From NCBI RefSeq assembly GCF_003403015.1, contig NZ_QURL01000004.1, positions 248,001-312,000 on the forward strand: a stretch of DNA of 64,000 nt. Reading direction: 5' to 3'. The translations under genes were made by a program, and so were the position numbers. Within the stretch, counting starts at the first letter, position 1. Each line of letters begins with the position of its first letter. Origin of the DNA: Fulvimarina endophytica. GTDB lineage: Bacteria > Pseudomonadota > Alphaproteobacteria > Rhizobiales > Rhizobiaceae. The notes beneath the pieces were generated by a model. The model saw only the letters and a program-made list of their open reading frames with translations. It did no database searches and was not told the origin of the DNA. Shown here in pieces: positions 18,955 to 28,169 of this stretch.

Positions 18955-19306
18955 GGTCTCCCTTCTCGTCTCCAGGCCTCTGCGTGCCGCGCCCCGAATC
19001 GGCCCTTCCCGAACGGCATGGCCTGGAACGATTTGCGGACTGCGCTCGTTCTACTCTCGCTTCGGATTGTCCGACAGCCCATTCCGCAGGCAGGACGGCG
19101 CAAACTCGGGCGCCCTCATACCCTGACTTGCAAAAGACTCCATGCCGGTCGCGCCGACGTCCTGCGCGCGAACGCTATGGGTCATTTGTCCCGCTCACCA
19201 TACGTCATTCGCCCCATTGCTGCGGTGCGGCGAATTTTGCCTCATTCCCTCACCGGCAGCCACGCCGGACCGCACCCGATCCACTCCTTGGGCATGAGGG
19301 TCCCCC
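18955..19306. other. Divergent promoter region between kinase gene and urtA
   Basis: About 350 bases with no gene. It must hold the promoters of the two-component genes (minus) and of urtA (plus). A direct repeat GTCATT occurs at 19181-19186 and 19204-19209, 23 bp apart, a possible regulator site. I looked for a sigma-54 promoter (GG-N10-GC) and found none with correct spacing. Confidence 0.45.
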
Positions 19307-20572
19307 ATGACGCAATCGCGCTCCGCGAACACATTTCTGGCGTTGACGCGCCGCAGGCTACTCTCCGGACTGGCCGCCGTGCCGATCCTCCTGGCGCTCG
19401 GACAGGCCGTGCCGGCTCAGGATTTTCCGACCAGCGAGGTCAAGGGCAACGATCTTGCCGTGACCGACGACACCGTGACGGTCGGCATCCTCCATTCCAT
19501 CACCGGCACCATGGCCCTGTCGGAGGCCGGCTCCGTCCAGGCCGAAAAGCTCGCCATCGAGCAGATCAACGCCCAGGGCGGCATTCTCGGACGCCAGATC
19601 GAGGTCATCCAGGAAGACGGCGCGTCCGACTGGCCGACCTTCGCGGAGAAGGCCAAGAAGCTGCTCGTGCAGGACAAGGTCGCGGCCGTCTTCGGCTGCT
19701 GGACCTCGGCCTCCCGAAAGGCCGTTCTGCCGGTCTTCGAACAGTATAACGGCCTCCTCTACTATCCGACCTTCTACGAGGGCCTGGAGCAGTCGAAGAA
19801 CGTCTTCTATACGGGCCAGGAGGCGACGCAGCAGATCCTCGCCGGCATCGACTGGGTGTCGAAGGAAAAGGACGCCAAGACCTTCTACCTTCTCGGCTCC
19901 GACTATATCTGGCCGCGCACCTCCAACAAGATCGCCCGCAAGCACATCGAAAAGCTCGGCGGCGAAGTGGTGGGCGAGGACTATTATCCGCTCGGCCATA
20001 CCCAGTTCAACTCGGTCATCAACAAGATCAAGCTGAGGAAGCCCGACGTCATCTATGCGAGCGTCGTCGGCGGCTCCAACGTCGCCTTCTACAAGCAGCT
20101 GAAGGCGGCCGGCATCGACATGACCGAGGAGAAGCCGCTCCTCCTCACCATCTCCGTCACCGAGGACGAGATCCGCGGCATCGGCGGCGAGAACATCGAG
20201 GGCGCCTATGCCTCGATGAAGTATTTCCAGAGCCTCACGAACCAGAACAACGAACAGTTCGTGAAGGCGTTCAAGGAACGCTGGGGCGACGACATCGTCA
20301 TCGGCGACGTGACCCAGGCCGCCTATCTCGGCCCCTGGCTGTGGAAGGCCGCCGTCGAGAAGGCGGGAACCTTCGACATCGACGAGGTGGTCTCCGTCTC
20401 GGCCGGCATCGAGATGAACGAGGCGCCGGAGGGCTATGTCCGGATCCACGAGAACCACCACCTGTGGTCGAAGACGCGGATCGCCCAGGCCCAGCCCGAT
20501 GGCCAGTACAAGGTCGTCTTCGAGACGGACGAGCTGATGGAGCCCGATCCGTTCCCGGAAGGCTATCAATAA
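19307..20572 (+). CDS. urtA: Urea/short-amide ABC importer binding protein (UrtA/FmdD type)
   Basis: A 421-residue periplasmic binding protein of the Leu/Ile/Val-like fold. The N-terminus carries a twin-arginine-like signal (TRRRLLSGLAAVPILLALG). The mature part shows the UrtA hallmarks GILHSITGTMALSEAGS, QEDGASDWPTFAEKA, FGCWTSASRKAVLPVFE and YYPTFYEGLEQS. In Methylophilus the close relative FmdD imports short-chain amides, and fmdA and amiE follow here, so formamide, acetamide or urea are the likely ligands. First gene of a long plus-strand operon, followed by a strong hairpin before urtB. Confidence 0.92.
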   Translation: MTQSRSANTFLALTRRRLLSGLAAVPILLALGQAVPAQDFPTSEVKGNDLAVTDDTVTVGILHSITGTMALSEAGSVQAEKLAIEQINAQGGILGRQIEVIQEDGASDWPTFAEKAKKLLVQDKVAAVFGCWTSASRKAVLPVFEQYNGLLYYPTFYEGLEQSKNVFYTGQEATQQILAGIDWVSKEKDAKTFYLLGSDYIWPRTSNKIARKHIEKLGGEVVGEDYYPLGHTQFNSVINKIKLRKPDVIYASVVGGSNVAFYKQLKAAGIDMTEEKPLLLTISVTEDEIRGIGGENIEGAYASMKYFQSLTNQNNEQFVKAFKERWGDDIVIGDVTQAAYLGPWLWKAAVEKAGTFDIDEVVSVSAGIEMNEAPEGYVRIHENHHLWSKTRIAQAQPDGQYKVVFETDELMEPDPFPEGYQ

Positions 20573-20584
20573 GCCGTCCTCCCC

Positions 20585-20621
20585 GAGCCCCGACCCGAGC
20601 GCCACACATGGGTCGGGGCTC
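20585..20621 (+). terminator. Strong hairpin between urtA and urtB
   Basis: GAGCCCCGACCC (20585-20596) pairs perfectly with GGGTCGGGGCTC (20610-20621) over a 13-base loop. There is no long T-tract. Placed inside an operon directly after the binding-protein gene, it probably causes partial termination or protects the urtA message from 3' decay. Confidence 0.65.
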
Positions 20622-20685
20622 ACCTGTTCGATCCCCCATTCCCTTCAATCGAGATTGACCGGCGAGAAGGCCGGGCGAGGCTGCC

Positions 20686-21612
20686 ATGATCGGCGATTAC
20701 ACCTATTCGGAATTCGGCTCGATCCTTGCCATGCAGGGCTTCGCCGGACTGATCCTCTTCTCCGTCTTCGTCCTGATGGCGCTTGGTCTTGCGATCATCT
20801 TCGGCCAGATGGGCGTCATCAACATGGCCCATGGCGAGTTCATGATCCTCGGGGCCTACGTCACCTATCTGTGCTCGACCTTCGTGTCGGCGACCATTCC
20901 CGCCTTCTTCCCCTACTACTTCTTCGTGGCGATGATCCTCGCCTTCTGCGCGGCCTTCGCCCTCGGGGTCCTCGTCGAATGGGCGATGATCCGGCACCTC
21001 TACAAGCGGCCGCTCGATACGCTGCTCGCCACCTGGGGCCTGTCGCTCGTTCTCCAGCAGACCTATCGCACGGTGTTCGGCGCCCGCGAGGTCGGCGTCT
21101 CCCTGCCCGACTGGCTGATCGGATCGCTGCCGGTCACCGACGTGGTGGAGGTGCCGATCAACGGCCTCTTCGTGATGGCCCTCACCTTCGTCATCACCGC
21201 CGTCGTCTATCTGCTCATGTACCGGTCCAACTGGGGCAAGCGCGTGCGCGCCGTCGTCCAGAACCGCACCATGGCGGGCGCGGTCGGCATCAACACCCGC
21301 ATGACCGACCGCATGACCTTCGGCCTCGGCTGCGGCATCGCCGGCATCGCCGGATCGGCCTTCACGATGATCGGCTCGACCGGCCCGACCTCCGGCCAGC
21401 AATACATCGTCGACACCTTCCTCGTGGTGGTCTTCGGCGGCGCGGCCAGCCTTCTGGGCACCATCGCAAGCGCCTTCACCATCTCCCAGGCCCAGTCGAC
21501 CATGGAATTCTTCATGAGCGGCTCGATGGCCAAGGTCCTCACGCTGCTTGCGGTGGTCGGCATCCTGATGCTGCGCCCGCAAGGTCTCTTCACCCTGAAA
21601 ATCCGCCGCTGA
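20686..21612 (+). CDS. urtB: Urea/amide ABC importer permease UrtB
   Basis: A 308-residue LivH-type inner-membrane permease with about eight hydrophobic spans. It shows the family sequence MALGLAIIFGQMGVINMAHGEFMILGAY near the N-terminus and the TFLVVVFGGAASLLGT loop that contacts the ATPases. Pairs with UrtC to form the channel. GCGAGGC precedes the ATG; the next gene follows after 14 bases. Corresponds to FmdE in amide-using methylotrophs. Confidence 0.92.
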   Translation: MIGDYTYSEFGSILAMQGFAGLILFSVFVLMALGLAIIFGQMGVINMAHGEFMILGAYVTYLCSTFVSATIPAFFPYYFFVAMILAFCAAFALGVLVEWAMIRHLYKRPLDTLLATWGLSLVLQQTYRTVFGAREVGVSLPDWLIGSLPVTDVVEVPINGLFVMALTFVITAVVYLLMYRSNWGKRVRAVVQNRTMAGAVGINTRMTDRMTFGLGCGIAGIAGSAFTMIGSTGPTSGQQYIVDTFLVVVFGGAASLLGTIASAFTISQAQSTMEFFMSGSMAKVLTLLAVVGILMLRPQGLFTLKIRR

Positions 21613-21626
21613 GGAAAGCCAAGGTC

Positions 21627-22805
21627 ATGGGTTCGTCGTCTCACGCCTCCACCGGAACGCTCGACAAGTCTCGTTTCGCAAATCCCTTCTTCACCCGCGA
21701 GGGCTGGCTCTACTTCGCCATCCTCGCCGTCCTCATCCTCGTCGTCTTCCCGCTGACGCTCGACGCCTTCCGGCTCAACAATGTCGGCAAGTATCTGACC
21801 TACGCCTTCGTCGCCCTCGGCCTCGTCCTGTGCTGGGGCCATAGCGGGATCCTCAGCCTCGGCCAGGGCATCTTCTTCGGCCTCGGCGGATACTGCATGG
21901 CGATGTTCCTGAAGCTCGAGGCCTCCTCGCCCGAGAACACCGCGATCCAGTCGACGCCCGGCATTCCGGACTTCATGGACTGGAACCAGATCACCGAGCT
22001 TCCCTGGTTCTGGGCGCCCTTCCACTCCTTCGGCTTCACGCTGATCGCCATCGTCGCGGTGCCCATGATCCTCGCCTTCGTCATCGGCTTCGCGATGTTC
22101 ACGAGACGGGTCGGCGGCGTCTACTTCGCCATCATCACCCAGGCGATCGCCGCGATCCTCACCATCCTCATCATCGGCCAGCAGGGCTATACCGGCGGCG
22201 TCAACGGCATCACCGATCTCAGGACCCTTCTCGGCTGGAACATCCGCACGAGCGAGGCCCAGTTCATCCTCTACTTCGTCTGCGCCGGCCTGCTGCTCGC
22301 CTCCCTCCTCCTGTGCCGGGCGGTCCACGTCTCCAAGCTCGGCCGGCTGGTGATCGCGATCCGCGACAAGGAGGACCGGGTGCGCTTCTCGGGCTACGAC
22401 GTCGCGGCCTTCAAGATCTTCGTCTTCTGCTTCGCCGCCGGCATCGCGGCCATCGGCGGCGCGCTCTTCACCCTCCAGGTCGGGTTCATGTCGCCCACCT
22501 TCGTCGGCATCGTGCCCTCGATCGAGATGGTCATCTTCGCGGCCGTCGGCGGGCGCCTCTCCTTCTTCGGCGCGATCTACGGAACGCTCCTCGTCAACTA
22601 CGCCAAGTCGACCTTCTCGGAGACTTTCCCCGAACTCTGGCTGTTCGCCATGGGCGGCCTGTTCATCGCCGTCGTGATGGCCTTCCCGGACGGTCTCGCC
22701 GGTCTCTACCACCGCCATGTCCGCCCGCATCTCGCGAAGATCCCGGGCCTCTTCGACCGCCAGTCCGGTCGCGGCCGCGACGTCGTCGCCCAGCCGGCCG
22801 AATAG
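21627..22805 (+). CDS. urtC: Urea/amide ABC importer permease UrtC
   Basis: A 392-residue LivM-type permease, the partner of UrtB. Ten or so hydrophobic spans are visible, with the characteristic CWGHSGILSLGQGIFFGLGGYCMAM and GGVYFAIITQAIAAI segments and the ATPase-contact loop VIFAAVGGRLSFFGAIYGT. Start at 21627 follows GAGGAAAGCC. It ends 11 bases before urtD. Corresponds to FmdF in Methylophilus. Confidence 0.92.
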   Translation: MGSSSHASTGTLDKSRFANPFFTREGWLYFAILAVLILVVFPLTLDAFRLNNVGKYLTYAFVALGLVLCWGHSGILSLGQGIFFGLGGYCMAMFLKLEASSPENTAIQSTPGIPDFMDWNQITELPWFWAPFHSFGFTLIAIVAVPMILAFVIGFAMFTRRVGGVYFAIITQAIAAILTILIIGQQGYTGGVNGITDLRTLLGWNIRTSEAQFILYFVCAGLLLASLLLCRAVHVSKLGRLVIAIRDKEDRVRFSGYDVAAFKIFVFCFAAGIAAIGGALFTLQVGFMSPTFVGIVPSIEMVIFAAVGGRLSFFGAIYGTLLVNYAKSTFSETFPELWLFAMGGLFIAVVMAFPDGLAGLYHRHVRPHLAKIPGLFDRQSGRGRDVVAQPAE

Positions 22806-22816
22806 GAGATCCTTCG

Positions 22817-23584
22817 ATGAACGCGCTCCCCGCCACCGAACACGCACCCAAGGAGTTCGTCCTCGAAGTCGAGGCGCTCACGGTCTCCTTCGACGGGTTC
22901 AAGGCCGTCGACGACCTCTCCTTCTACGTCGACGAGAACGAGATCCGGGTCATCATCGGCCCGAACGGCGCCGGCAAGACGACGGTCCTCGACCTGATCT
23001 GCGGACGCACCAAGGCGAGCCACGGCTCGATCCGGTTCCGCGACCGGGAACTGACGCGGATGAAGGAACACGAGATCGTCCATGCGGGCGTCGGCCGCAA
23101 GTTCCAGAACCCGACGATCTACGAGGAGCTGACGGTGTTCGAGAATCTCGAACTCTCGATCCCGCGCGGTCGCACCGTGTTCGGCGCCCTCGGCTTCCGC
23201 CGCGACCAGGCCGTTCTCGACCGCATCGAGGAGATCGCCGAATTCGTGTTCCTGAAGGATCACCTGAAGACGCCCTCCGCGATCCTCAGCCACGGGCAGA
23301 AGCAGTGGCTGGAGATCGGCATGCTGCTGATCCAGGACCCCTCGCTGATGATGCTCGACGAGCCGGTGGCCGGCATGAGCGTCGGCGAGCGGGTCAAGAC
23401 GGCCGAACTCCTCAACAACATCATCAAGGACCGCTCGGTCATCGTCATCGAGCACGACATGAAGTTCGTCGAGGACATCGCCCACCGGGTGACCGTGCTG
23501 CACCAGGGCAAGGTCCTGTCGGAGGGCTCGATGGAGCACGTCAAGAACGACCCGAAGGTCGTCGAAGTCTATCTCGGACATTGA
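22817..23584 (+). CDS. urtD: Urea/amide ABC importer ATPase UrtD
   Basis: A 255-residue LivG-type ATPase with Walker A GPNGAGKT, the GRKFQNPTIYEELTVFENL region that marks UrtD, signature LSHGQKQWLEIGM (the H in place of the second G is normal for UrtD) and Walker B LMMLDEPVAGMS. The start at 22817 has AGGAG ten bases upstream; in-frame codons further up lie inside urtC. Forms a heterodimer with UrtE beneath the UrtBC channel. Confidence 0.93.
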   Translation: MNALPATEHAPKEFVLEVEALTVSFDGFKAVDDLSFYVDENEIRVIIGPNGAGKTTVLDLICGRTKASHGSIRFRDRELTRMKEHEIVHAGVGRKFQNPTIYEELTVFENLELSIPRGRTVFGALGFRRDQAVLDRIEEIAEFVFLKDHLKTPSAILSHGQKQWLEIGMLLIQDPSLMMLDEPVAGMSVGERVKTAELLNNIIKDRSVIVIEHDMKFVEDIAHRVTVLHQGKVLSEGSMEHVKNDPKVVEVYLGH

Positions 23585-23597
23585 GGGAAGAGCGGTC

Positions 23598-24287
23598 ATG
23601 ATGTCAGTTCAGAACCTTCGCGTCTCCTATGGCGAGAGCGAGATCATCCCGGACATGAACCTCGAGGTCGCGCCCGGCGAGATCGTCGCGATCATGGGCC
23701 GCAACGGCATGGGCAAGACGACGCTGATGAAGTCGCTCATCGGCATCCATCCCGCCAGTCGCGGCAGCATCAGCGTCGCCGGCACCGATGTGAGCCGGCT
23801 CGAGACCTATCAGCGGGTCGAGAAGGGCCTCGCCTACGTGCCCCAGGGCCGGGCGATCTTCTCCACCATGACGGTGCGCGAGAACATCGAGACCGGGCTC
23901 ACCGTCACCGGCCGCACCAAGGTGCCCGGCGACATCTACGAGCTCTTCCCAGTGCTCCTCGACATGAAGGGACGGCGGGGCGGAAACCTTTCGGGCGGCC
24001 AGCAGCAGCAGCTCGCCATCGCCCGCGCCCTCGCATCGAACCCGAAGGTGCTTCTCCTCGACGAGCCGACCGAAGGCATCCAGCCCTCGATCATCAAGGA
24101 GATGGCGCGCACGCTCCGACGCATCCGCGACGAGCGCGGCCTGTCGATCGTCGTCTCCGAACAGGTCCTCTCCTTCGCCCTCGACATGGCCGACCGGATC
24201 CTCGTCATCGAGAAGGGTGAGGTCGTCCACGAAAGCCCGCGCGACGGCATCGACGAGGCGAAGGTCTCGCGATTCCTCTCGATCTGA
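23598..24287 (+). CDS. urtE: Urea/amide ABC importer ATPase UrtE
   Basis: A 229-residue LivF-type ATPase with Walker A GRNGMGKTT, signature LSGGQQQQLAIARAL and Walker B VLLLDEPTEGIQPS. Two adjacent ATGs (23598 and 23601) follow GAGGGAAG, so the exact start is open. It completes the five-gene transporter and lies 50 bases ahead of fmdA. Confidence 0.93.
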   Translation: MMSVQNLRVSYGESEIIPDMNLEVAPGEIVAIMGRNGMGKTTLMKSLIGIHPASRGSISVAGTDVSRLETYQRVEKGLAYVPQGRAIFSTMTVRENIETGLTVTGRTKVPGDIYELFPVLLDMKGRRGGNLSGGQQQQLAIARALASNPKVLLLDEPTEGIQPSIIKEMARTLRRIRDERGLSIVVSEQVLSFALDMADRILVIEKGEVVHESPRDGIDEAKVSRFLSI

Positions 24288-24337
24288 TCTCCGCGCCGAA
24301 CCATCCATCCCCAGCAGCAAAAAAGAGGAAACCGCCC

Positions 24338-25570
24338 ATGACCGACACCCTGATCAAGGTGGATCTGTCCCAGTCGCCCCACGAAAACGAGATGGTGCAC
24401 AATCGCTGGCACCCGGACATCCCCATGGCCTGCTGGGTCAATCCGGGCGACGACTTCAAGGTCGAGACCCATGACTGGACCGGCGGCCAGATCAAGAACG
24501 ACGATTCGGCGGAGGACGTGCGGGACGTCGAACTCGAACAGGTTCATTATCTCTCCGGCCCGATCGGCGTGAAGGGTGCCGAGCCCGGCGATCTGCTGGT
24601 CGTCGACATTCTCGACATCGGGGCGTTCGAGGACAGCCTGTGGGGCTTCAACGGCTTCTTTTCTCTCAAGAACGGCGGCGGCTTCCTCGATCAGCACTTC
24701 CCCTCCGCGCAGAAGTCGATCTGGGACTTCGAAGGCATGTTCACCAAGTCCCGCCACGTGCCGGGCGTGCGCTATGCCGGCCTCATCCATCCGGGCCTCA
24801 TCGGCTGCCTGCCGGACCGCAAGATGCTCGACACCTGGAACACCCGCGAAAAGGCGCTGTTCGACACCGATCCGACACGCGTTCCGACGCTGGCCGCCCT
24901 CCCCAACACCCAGTCGGCCCATATGGGCAAGTTGAAGGGCGAGGAGAAGACGAAGGCCGCCGCCGAGGGCGCGCGAACCGTGCCGCCGCGCGAACATGGA
25001 GGCAATTGCGACATCAAGGATCTGTCACGCGGCTCGAAGGTCTATTTCCCGGTCTATGTGGACGGCGCCGGCCTTTCCATGGGTGATCTCCACTTCAGCC
25101 AGGGCGACGGCGAGATCACCTTCTGCGGTGCCATCGAGATGGCCGGATGGCTGCACATCAAGGTCTCGCTGATCAAGGGCGGCATGCAGAAATACGGGAT
25201 CAAGAACCCGATCTTCCGCCCCTCCCCGATTGCGCCGAAATATGACGACTATCTGATCTTCGAAGGCATCTCGGTCGACGAGGGCGGCAAGCAGCACTTC
25301 CTCGACGTGCATGTGGCCTATCGCCAGGCCTGCCTCAACGCCATCGAATACCTCAAGAAGTTCGGCTATTCCGGCGCCCAGGCCTATTCGATCCTCGGCA
25401 CGGCGCCGGTCCAGGGCCATATTTCCGGCGTCGTCGACGTGCCGAATGCGTGCGCGACGCTCTGGCTGCCGACCGACATCTTCGAGTTCGACATCATGCC
25501 CGGCAGCGATGGACCGACGAAGTTCCTCGACGGCTCGGTCGATATGCCGATCGCTCCCGATCTTCGCTGA
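24338..25570 (+). CDS. fmdA: Formamidase FmdA (acetamidase/formamidase family)
   Basis: FmdA hydrolyses formamide to formate and ammonia in the cytoplasm. The 410-residue protein matches the Methylophilus enzyme along its length: VHNRWHPDIPMACWVNPGD at the N-terminus, HPGLIGCLPD, PPREHGGNCDIKDLSRGSK and GDLHFSQGDGEI in the middle, and the C-terminal FLDVHVAYRQACLNAI. Placed in the operon of its importer, it would supply nitrogen from formamide; formate could also feed C1 metabolism. GAGGAAA precedes the ATG. Confidence 0.95.
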   Translation: MTDTLIKVDLSQSPHENEMVHNRWHPDIPMACWVNPGDDFKVETHDWTGGQIKNDDSAEDVRDVELEQVHYLSGPIGVKGAEPGDLLVVDILDIGAFEDSLWGFNGFFSLKNGGGFLDQHFPSAQKSIWDFEGMFTKSRHVPGVRYAGLIHPGLIGCLPDRKMLDTWNTREKALFDTDPTRVPTLAALPNTQSAHMGKLKGEEKTKAAAEGARTVPPREHGGNCDIKDLSRGSKVYFPVYVDGAGLSMGDLHFSQGDGEITFCGAIEMAGWLHIKVSLIKGGMQKYGIKNPIFRPSPIAPKYDDYLIFEGISVDEGGKQHFLDVHVAYRQACLNAIEYLKKFGYSGAQAYSILGTAPVQGHISGVVDVPNACATLWLPTDIFEFDIMPGSDGPTKFLDGSVDMPIAPDLR

Positions 25571-25581
25571 AGGCCGAGGCG

Positions 25582-25920
25582 ATGCCCTTCTACGACTACA
25601 GATGCGAGAATTGCGGACCGTTCACAACGGTCCGCTCCATGGCGGTGGCAGCCGAACCCTGCGGCTGCCCCGAATGCGGCTCCTCGTCGTCGCGGGTCTT
25701 CCTCTCCATGCCGGCGATCGCCGGCATGGATGCGGGCCTGCGCAAGGCGAACGCCACCAACGAGGCCGCCCGGCACGAGCCCAAGCGATCTAGCCAGCTC
25801 GGCCATGGGCCGGGATGCTCGTGCTGCGGCTCGCCCAGGAAGGCGAACCGCAAGACCCTGCAGCGTCCGGACGGCTCCAAGAGCTTCCCGTCCGCGCGGC
25901 CCTGGCAGATCAGTCACTGA
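25582..25920 (+). CDS. fmdB: FmdB-family zinc-ribbon protein
   Basis: A 112-residue protein with an N-terminal FmdB zinc ribbon: YRCENCGPF pairs with CGCPECGSSSS, four cysteines in two CxxC knuckles. A second cysteine cluster, GCSCCGSP, lies near the C-terminus at about residue 82. The rest is basic and probably flexible. In Methylophilus FmdB was proposed to regulate formamidase expression; its exact role is unknown. Eleven bases after fmdA, so same operon. Confidence 0.88.
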   Translation: MPFYDYRCENCGPFTTVRSMAVAAEPCGCPECGSSSSRVFLSMPAIAGMDAGLRKANATNEAARHEPKRSSQLGHGPGCSCCGSPRKANRKTLQRPDGSKSFPSARPWQISH

Positions 25921-26021
25921 TACGGGCGCCCGCGTGAAGTCGCGCGCCCTCCAACTGAAAGCGGGACCACGGTGATGCGTGTTCGCCCGCCCTCCCCAAC
26001 CGTTCTCGAAAGGATCGACCC

Positions 26022-27068
26022 ATGAGACATGGCGATATTTCCAGCAGCAAGGACGCGGTCGGCGTCGCGGTCGTCAACTACAAGATGCCCCGCCTCCACA
26101 CCAAGGCGGAGGTGCTGAAGAACGCCCAGAACATCGCCGACATGATCGTCGGCATGAAGCAGGGCCTGCCGGGCATGGATCTCGTGATCTTCCCGGAATA
26201 TTCGACCCACGGCATCATGTACGACGCCAAGGAGATGATGGAGACGGCGAGCACGGTTCCGGGCGCCGAGACCGAGATCTTCGCCGCAGCCTGCCGCAAG
26301 GCCAATACCTGGGGCGTCTTCTCCCTCACCGGCGAGCGCCATGAGGACCATCCGCGCAAGAACCCGTACAACACCCTGATCCTCATGAACAATCGGGGCG
26401 AGATCGTCCAGAAGTATCGCAAGATCATCCCCTGGTGCCCGATCGAGGGCTGGTATCCGGGCGACCAGACCTTCGTCTCGGAGGGACCGAAGGGCCTGAA
26501 GATCAGCCTCATCATCTGCGACGACGGAAACTATCCGGAGATCTGGCGCGACTGCGCGATGAAGGGCGCCGAGCTCATCGTGCGCTGCCAGGGCTATATG
26601 TATCCGGCCAAGGACCAGCAGATCATGATGGCCAAGTCCATGGCCTGGGCGAACAATTCCTATGTGGCCGTCGCCAACGCCTCGGGCTTCGACGGGGTCT
26701 ACAGCTATTTCGGCCATTCGGCGATCATCGGCTTCGACGGCCGCACGCTCGGCGAATGCGGCGAGGAGGACATGGGCATCCAGTACGCCCAGCTTTCGGT
26801 CCCGCTGATCCGCGATGCGCGGGCCAACGACCAGAGCCAGAACCACCTCTTCAAGCTTCTTCACCGGGGCTATACCGGCGTCCACCAGTCGGGCGACGGC
26901 GACAGGGGCCTCGCCGAATGCCCGTTCGAATTCTATCGGACCTGGGTGAACGATGCCGAGAAGGCGCGCGAGGGCGTCGAAGCCATCACCCGCACGACCA
27001 TCGGGACGCCGGAATGCCCGGTTGCCGACCTTCCCGACGGGCGGATCGAACGCGAAGCGGCCGAATAG
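26022..27068 (+). CDS. amiE: Aliphatic amidase AmiE
   Basis: AmiE hydrolyses short aliphatic amides such as acetamide and propionamide to the acid and ammonia. The 348-residue protein is very close to the Pseudomonas enzyme from its first residues (MRHGDISSS). The nitrilase-fold catalytic triad is in the same positions: E59 (FPEY), K134 (YRKI) and C166 (IICDDGN). It is AmiE rather than the formamidase AmiF, whose N-terminus differs. It follows fmdB by 101 bases and is followed by a hairpin, so it is the last gene of the amide operon or has its own weak promoter. Confidence 0.95.
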   Translation: MRHGDISSSKDAVGVAVVNYKMPRLHTKAEVLKNAQNIADMIVGMKQGLPGMDLVIFPEYSTHGIMYDAKEMMETASTVPGAETEIFAAACRKANTWGVFSLTGERHEDHPRKNPYNTLILMNNRGEIVQKYRKIIPWCPIEGWYPGDQTFVSEGPKGLKISLIICDDGNYPEIWRDCAMKGAELIVRCQGYMYPAKDQQIMMAKSMAWANNSYVAVANASGFDGVYSYFGHSAIIGFDGRTLGECGEEDMGIQYAQLSVPLIRDARANDQSQNHLFKLLHRGYTGVHQSGDGDRGLAECPFEFYRTWVNDAEKAREGVEAITRTTIGTPECPVADLPDGRIEREAAE

Positions 27069-27105
27069 GCCGGATAAGACCGCCTGAAGACGGTTCGAGA
27101 CCCGG

Positions 27106-27128
27106 CCGGCCCGCTCCCAGCGGGCCGG
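27106..27128 (+). terminator. Hairpin after amiE
   Basis: CCGGCCCGCT (27106-27115) pairs with AGCGGGCCGG (27119-27128) over a CCC loop, 38 bases after the amiE stop. A GC-rich stem with little T following; likely end of the amide operon. Confidence 0.6.
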
Positions 27129-27304
27129 TCGCTTCCGTCAGGGCGTCCCGCATTCCCTCGGTCTATCGCCTCGCCATCGCGAAAGAACGCAGAGAGCGCC
27201 TCGCTAGAAACTGCGTTCATCCGCCGCCGACTGATCGGCGGAGCGACGCGCCTTAGGTTGACGTCTTCAGTCGAGGACATCCGACCCAGGAGACGAACGG
27301 ACCC

Positions 27305-28036
27305 ATGCGCCCCAAGATCACATGCCACATGTCGACATCGCTCGACGGCCGCCTCCATCCGAGCCGCTGGAGCGCTGCGAAGGACGGCTCGATGAAGGAA
27401 CTCGCCGACAGGCTTTACGAGACCATCGGCAGCCGTTTCGACGCCGATGGCTGGATCGTCGGTCGCCGGACGATGGCGGAGATCGCGGACGAGGGCGAGA
27501 GGCCCGACCTTCTCGACGAGCCGAAGGACCGCGAGCCCCATATCGTCGAACGGAACGGGGGCCAGCTCGCGATCGCGATCGACCCGTCGGGACGGCTCCT
27601 CTTCGAAAGCGGCGAGTTGGGCGGCGAGCAGGTCGTCGTCGTCCTGTCGACGCGCGTTCCGGACGCGGTTCTGAAATCTCACCGCGAGAAGTCCGTCGCC
27701 TATGTCTTCGCGGGCCCCGACGGCCATGATCTGAAAACGGCTCTCGAGACGATCGGCGAACGGTTCGCCGTCTCCCATCTGCTTCTGGAAGGGGGCGGCA
27801 CGATCAACGGCGCCTTTCTCGCATCGGGCCTCATCGACCATGTCAGCACGCTGATCGCCCCCGCCATCGACGGCCTCAAGGGCGTCGATGCGATCTACGA
27901 TCATGCGGGAGAGGCAAACGAGCGTCCGGCGCAGACCCTCTGCCTCACCCTTTCCTCCTGCGAAACGCTGGAGGGCGGCGTCGTCTGGCTGCGGCACGAC
28001 GTGTCCCCGGCACCTGAGACCGGTTCGCGCGGTTGA
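27305..28036 (+). CDS. RibD C-terminal / dihydrofolate reductase-fold NADPH reductase
   Basis: A 243-residue protein of the RibD C-terminal domain family, which shares the dihydrofolate-reductase fold. N-terminal HMSTSLDGRL and VGRRTMAEIA, and the C-terminal LLLEGGGTINGAFLASGLIDHVS are typical. Free-standing members of this family reduce various pyrimidine-like or unknown substrates, not necessarily in riboflavin synthesis. No rib genes are nearby, so the substrate is unknown. It stands alone with its own ribosome site (GGAGACGAACGG) and ends in a strong terminator. Confidence 0.78.
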   Translation: MRPKITCHMSTSLDGRLHPSRWSAAKDGSMKELADRLYETIGSRFDADGWIVGRRTMAEIADEGERPDLLDEPKDREPHIVERNGGQLAIAIDPSGRLLFESGELGGEQVVVVLSTRVPDAVLKSHREKSVAYVFAGPDGHDLKTALETIGERFAVSHLLLEGGGTINGAFLASGLIDHVSTLIAPAIDGLKGVDAIYDHAGEANERPAQTLCLTLSSCETLEGGVVWLRHDVSPAPETGSRG

Positions 28037-28044
28037 CTGTAAGA

Positions 28045-28074
28045 AACCCGGGGCCGATCCTTCGGCCCCGGGTT
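28045..28074. terminator. Perfect 12-bp hairpin between convergent genes
   Basis: AACCCGGGGCCG (28045-28056) pairs with CGGCCCCGGGTT (28063-28074) over ATCCTT. It lies nine bases after the RibD-like stop and could serve as a two-way terminator, also for the caiX transcript coming from the other side. Confidence 0.7.
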
Positions 28075-28113
28075 CGGCGCGGCTGCGAGCCGCCGGAGCG
28101 TTTCGCGCCTCCA

Positions 28114-28157
28114 GCATCGGACCGAAAAGTGGGCCCGGTTTTCGGGCCACCCGATGC
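28114..28157 (+). repeat. 44-bp palindromic repeat, copy at the caiX 3' end
   Basis: Ends GCATCGG and CCGATGC are inverted; inner arms CCGAAAA (28122-28128) and TTTTCGG (28139-28145) flank GGGCCC-containing core. 39 of 41 bases match the copy at 32765-32805 read on the opposite strand. A more diverged copy is at 2602-2645. Confidence 0.8.
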
Positions 28158-28169
28158 GTCAGCAAGGCT

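Noticed and set aside
18955..19306. Sigma-54 promoter before urtA, expected for nitrogen genes
   Set aside because: Candidate GG and GC pairs were found only with 8 or 13 bases between them; the required spacing is 10.
26022..27068. Formamidase AmiF as an alternative to AmiE
   Set aside because: The N-terminus and residues around the triad match Pseudomonas AmiE; AmiF has a different start and spacing.
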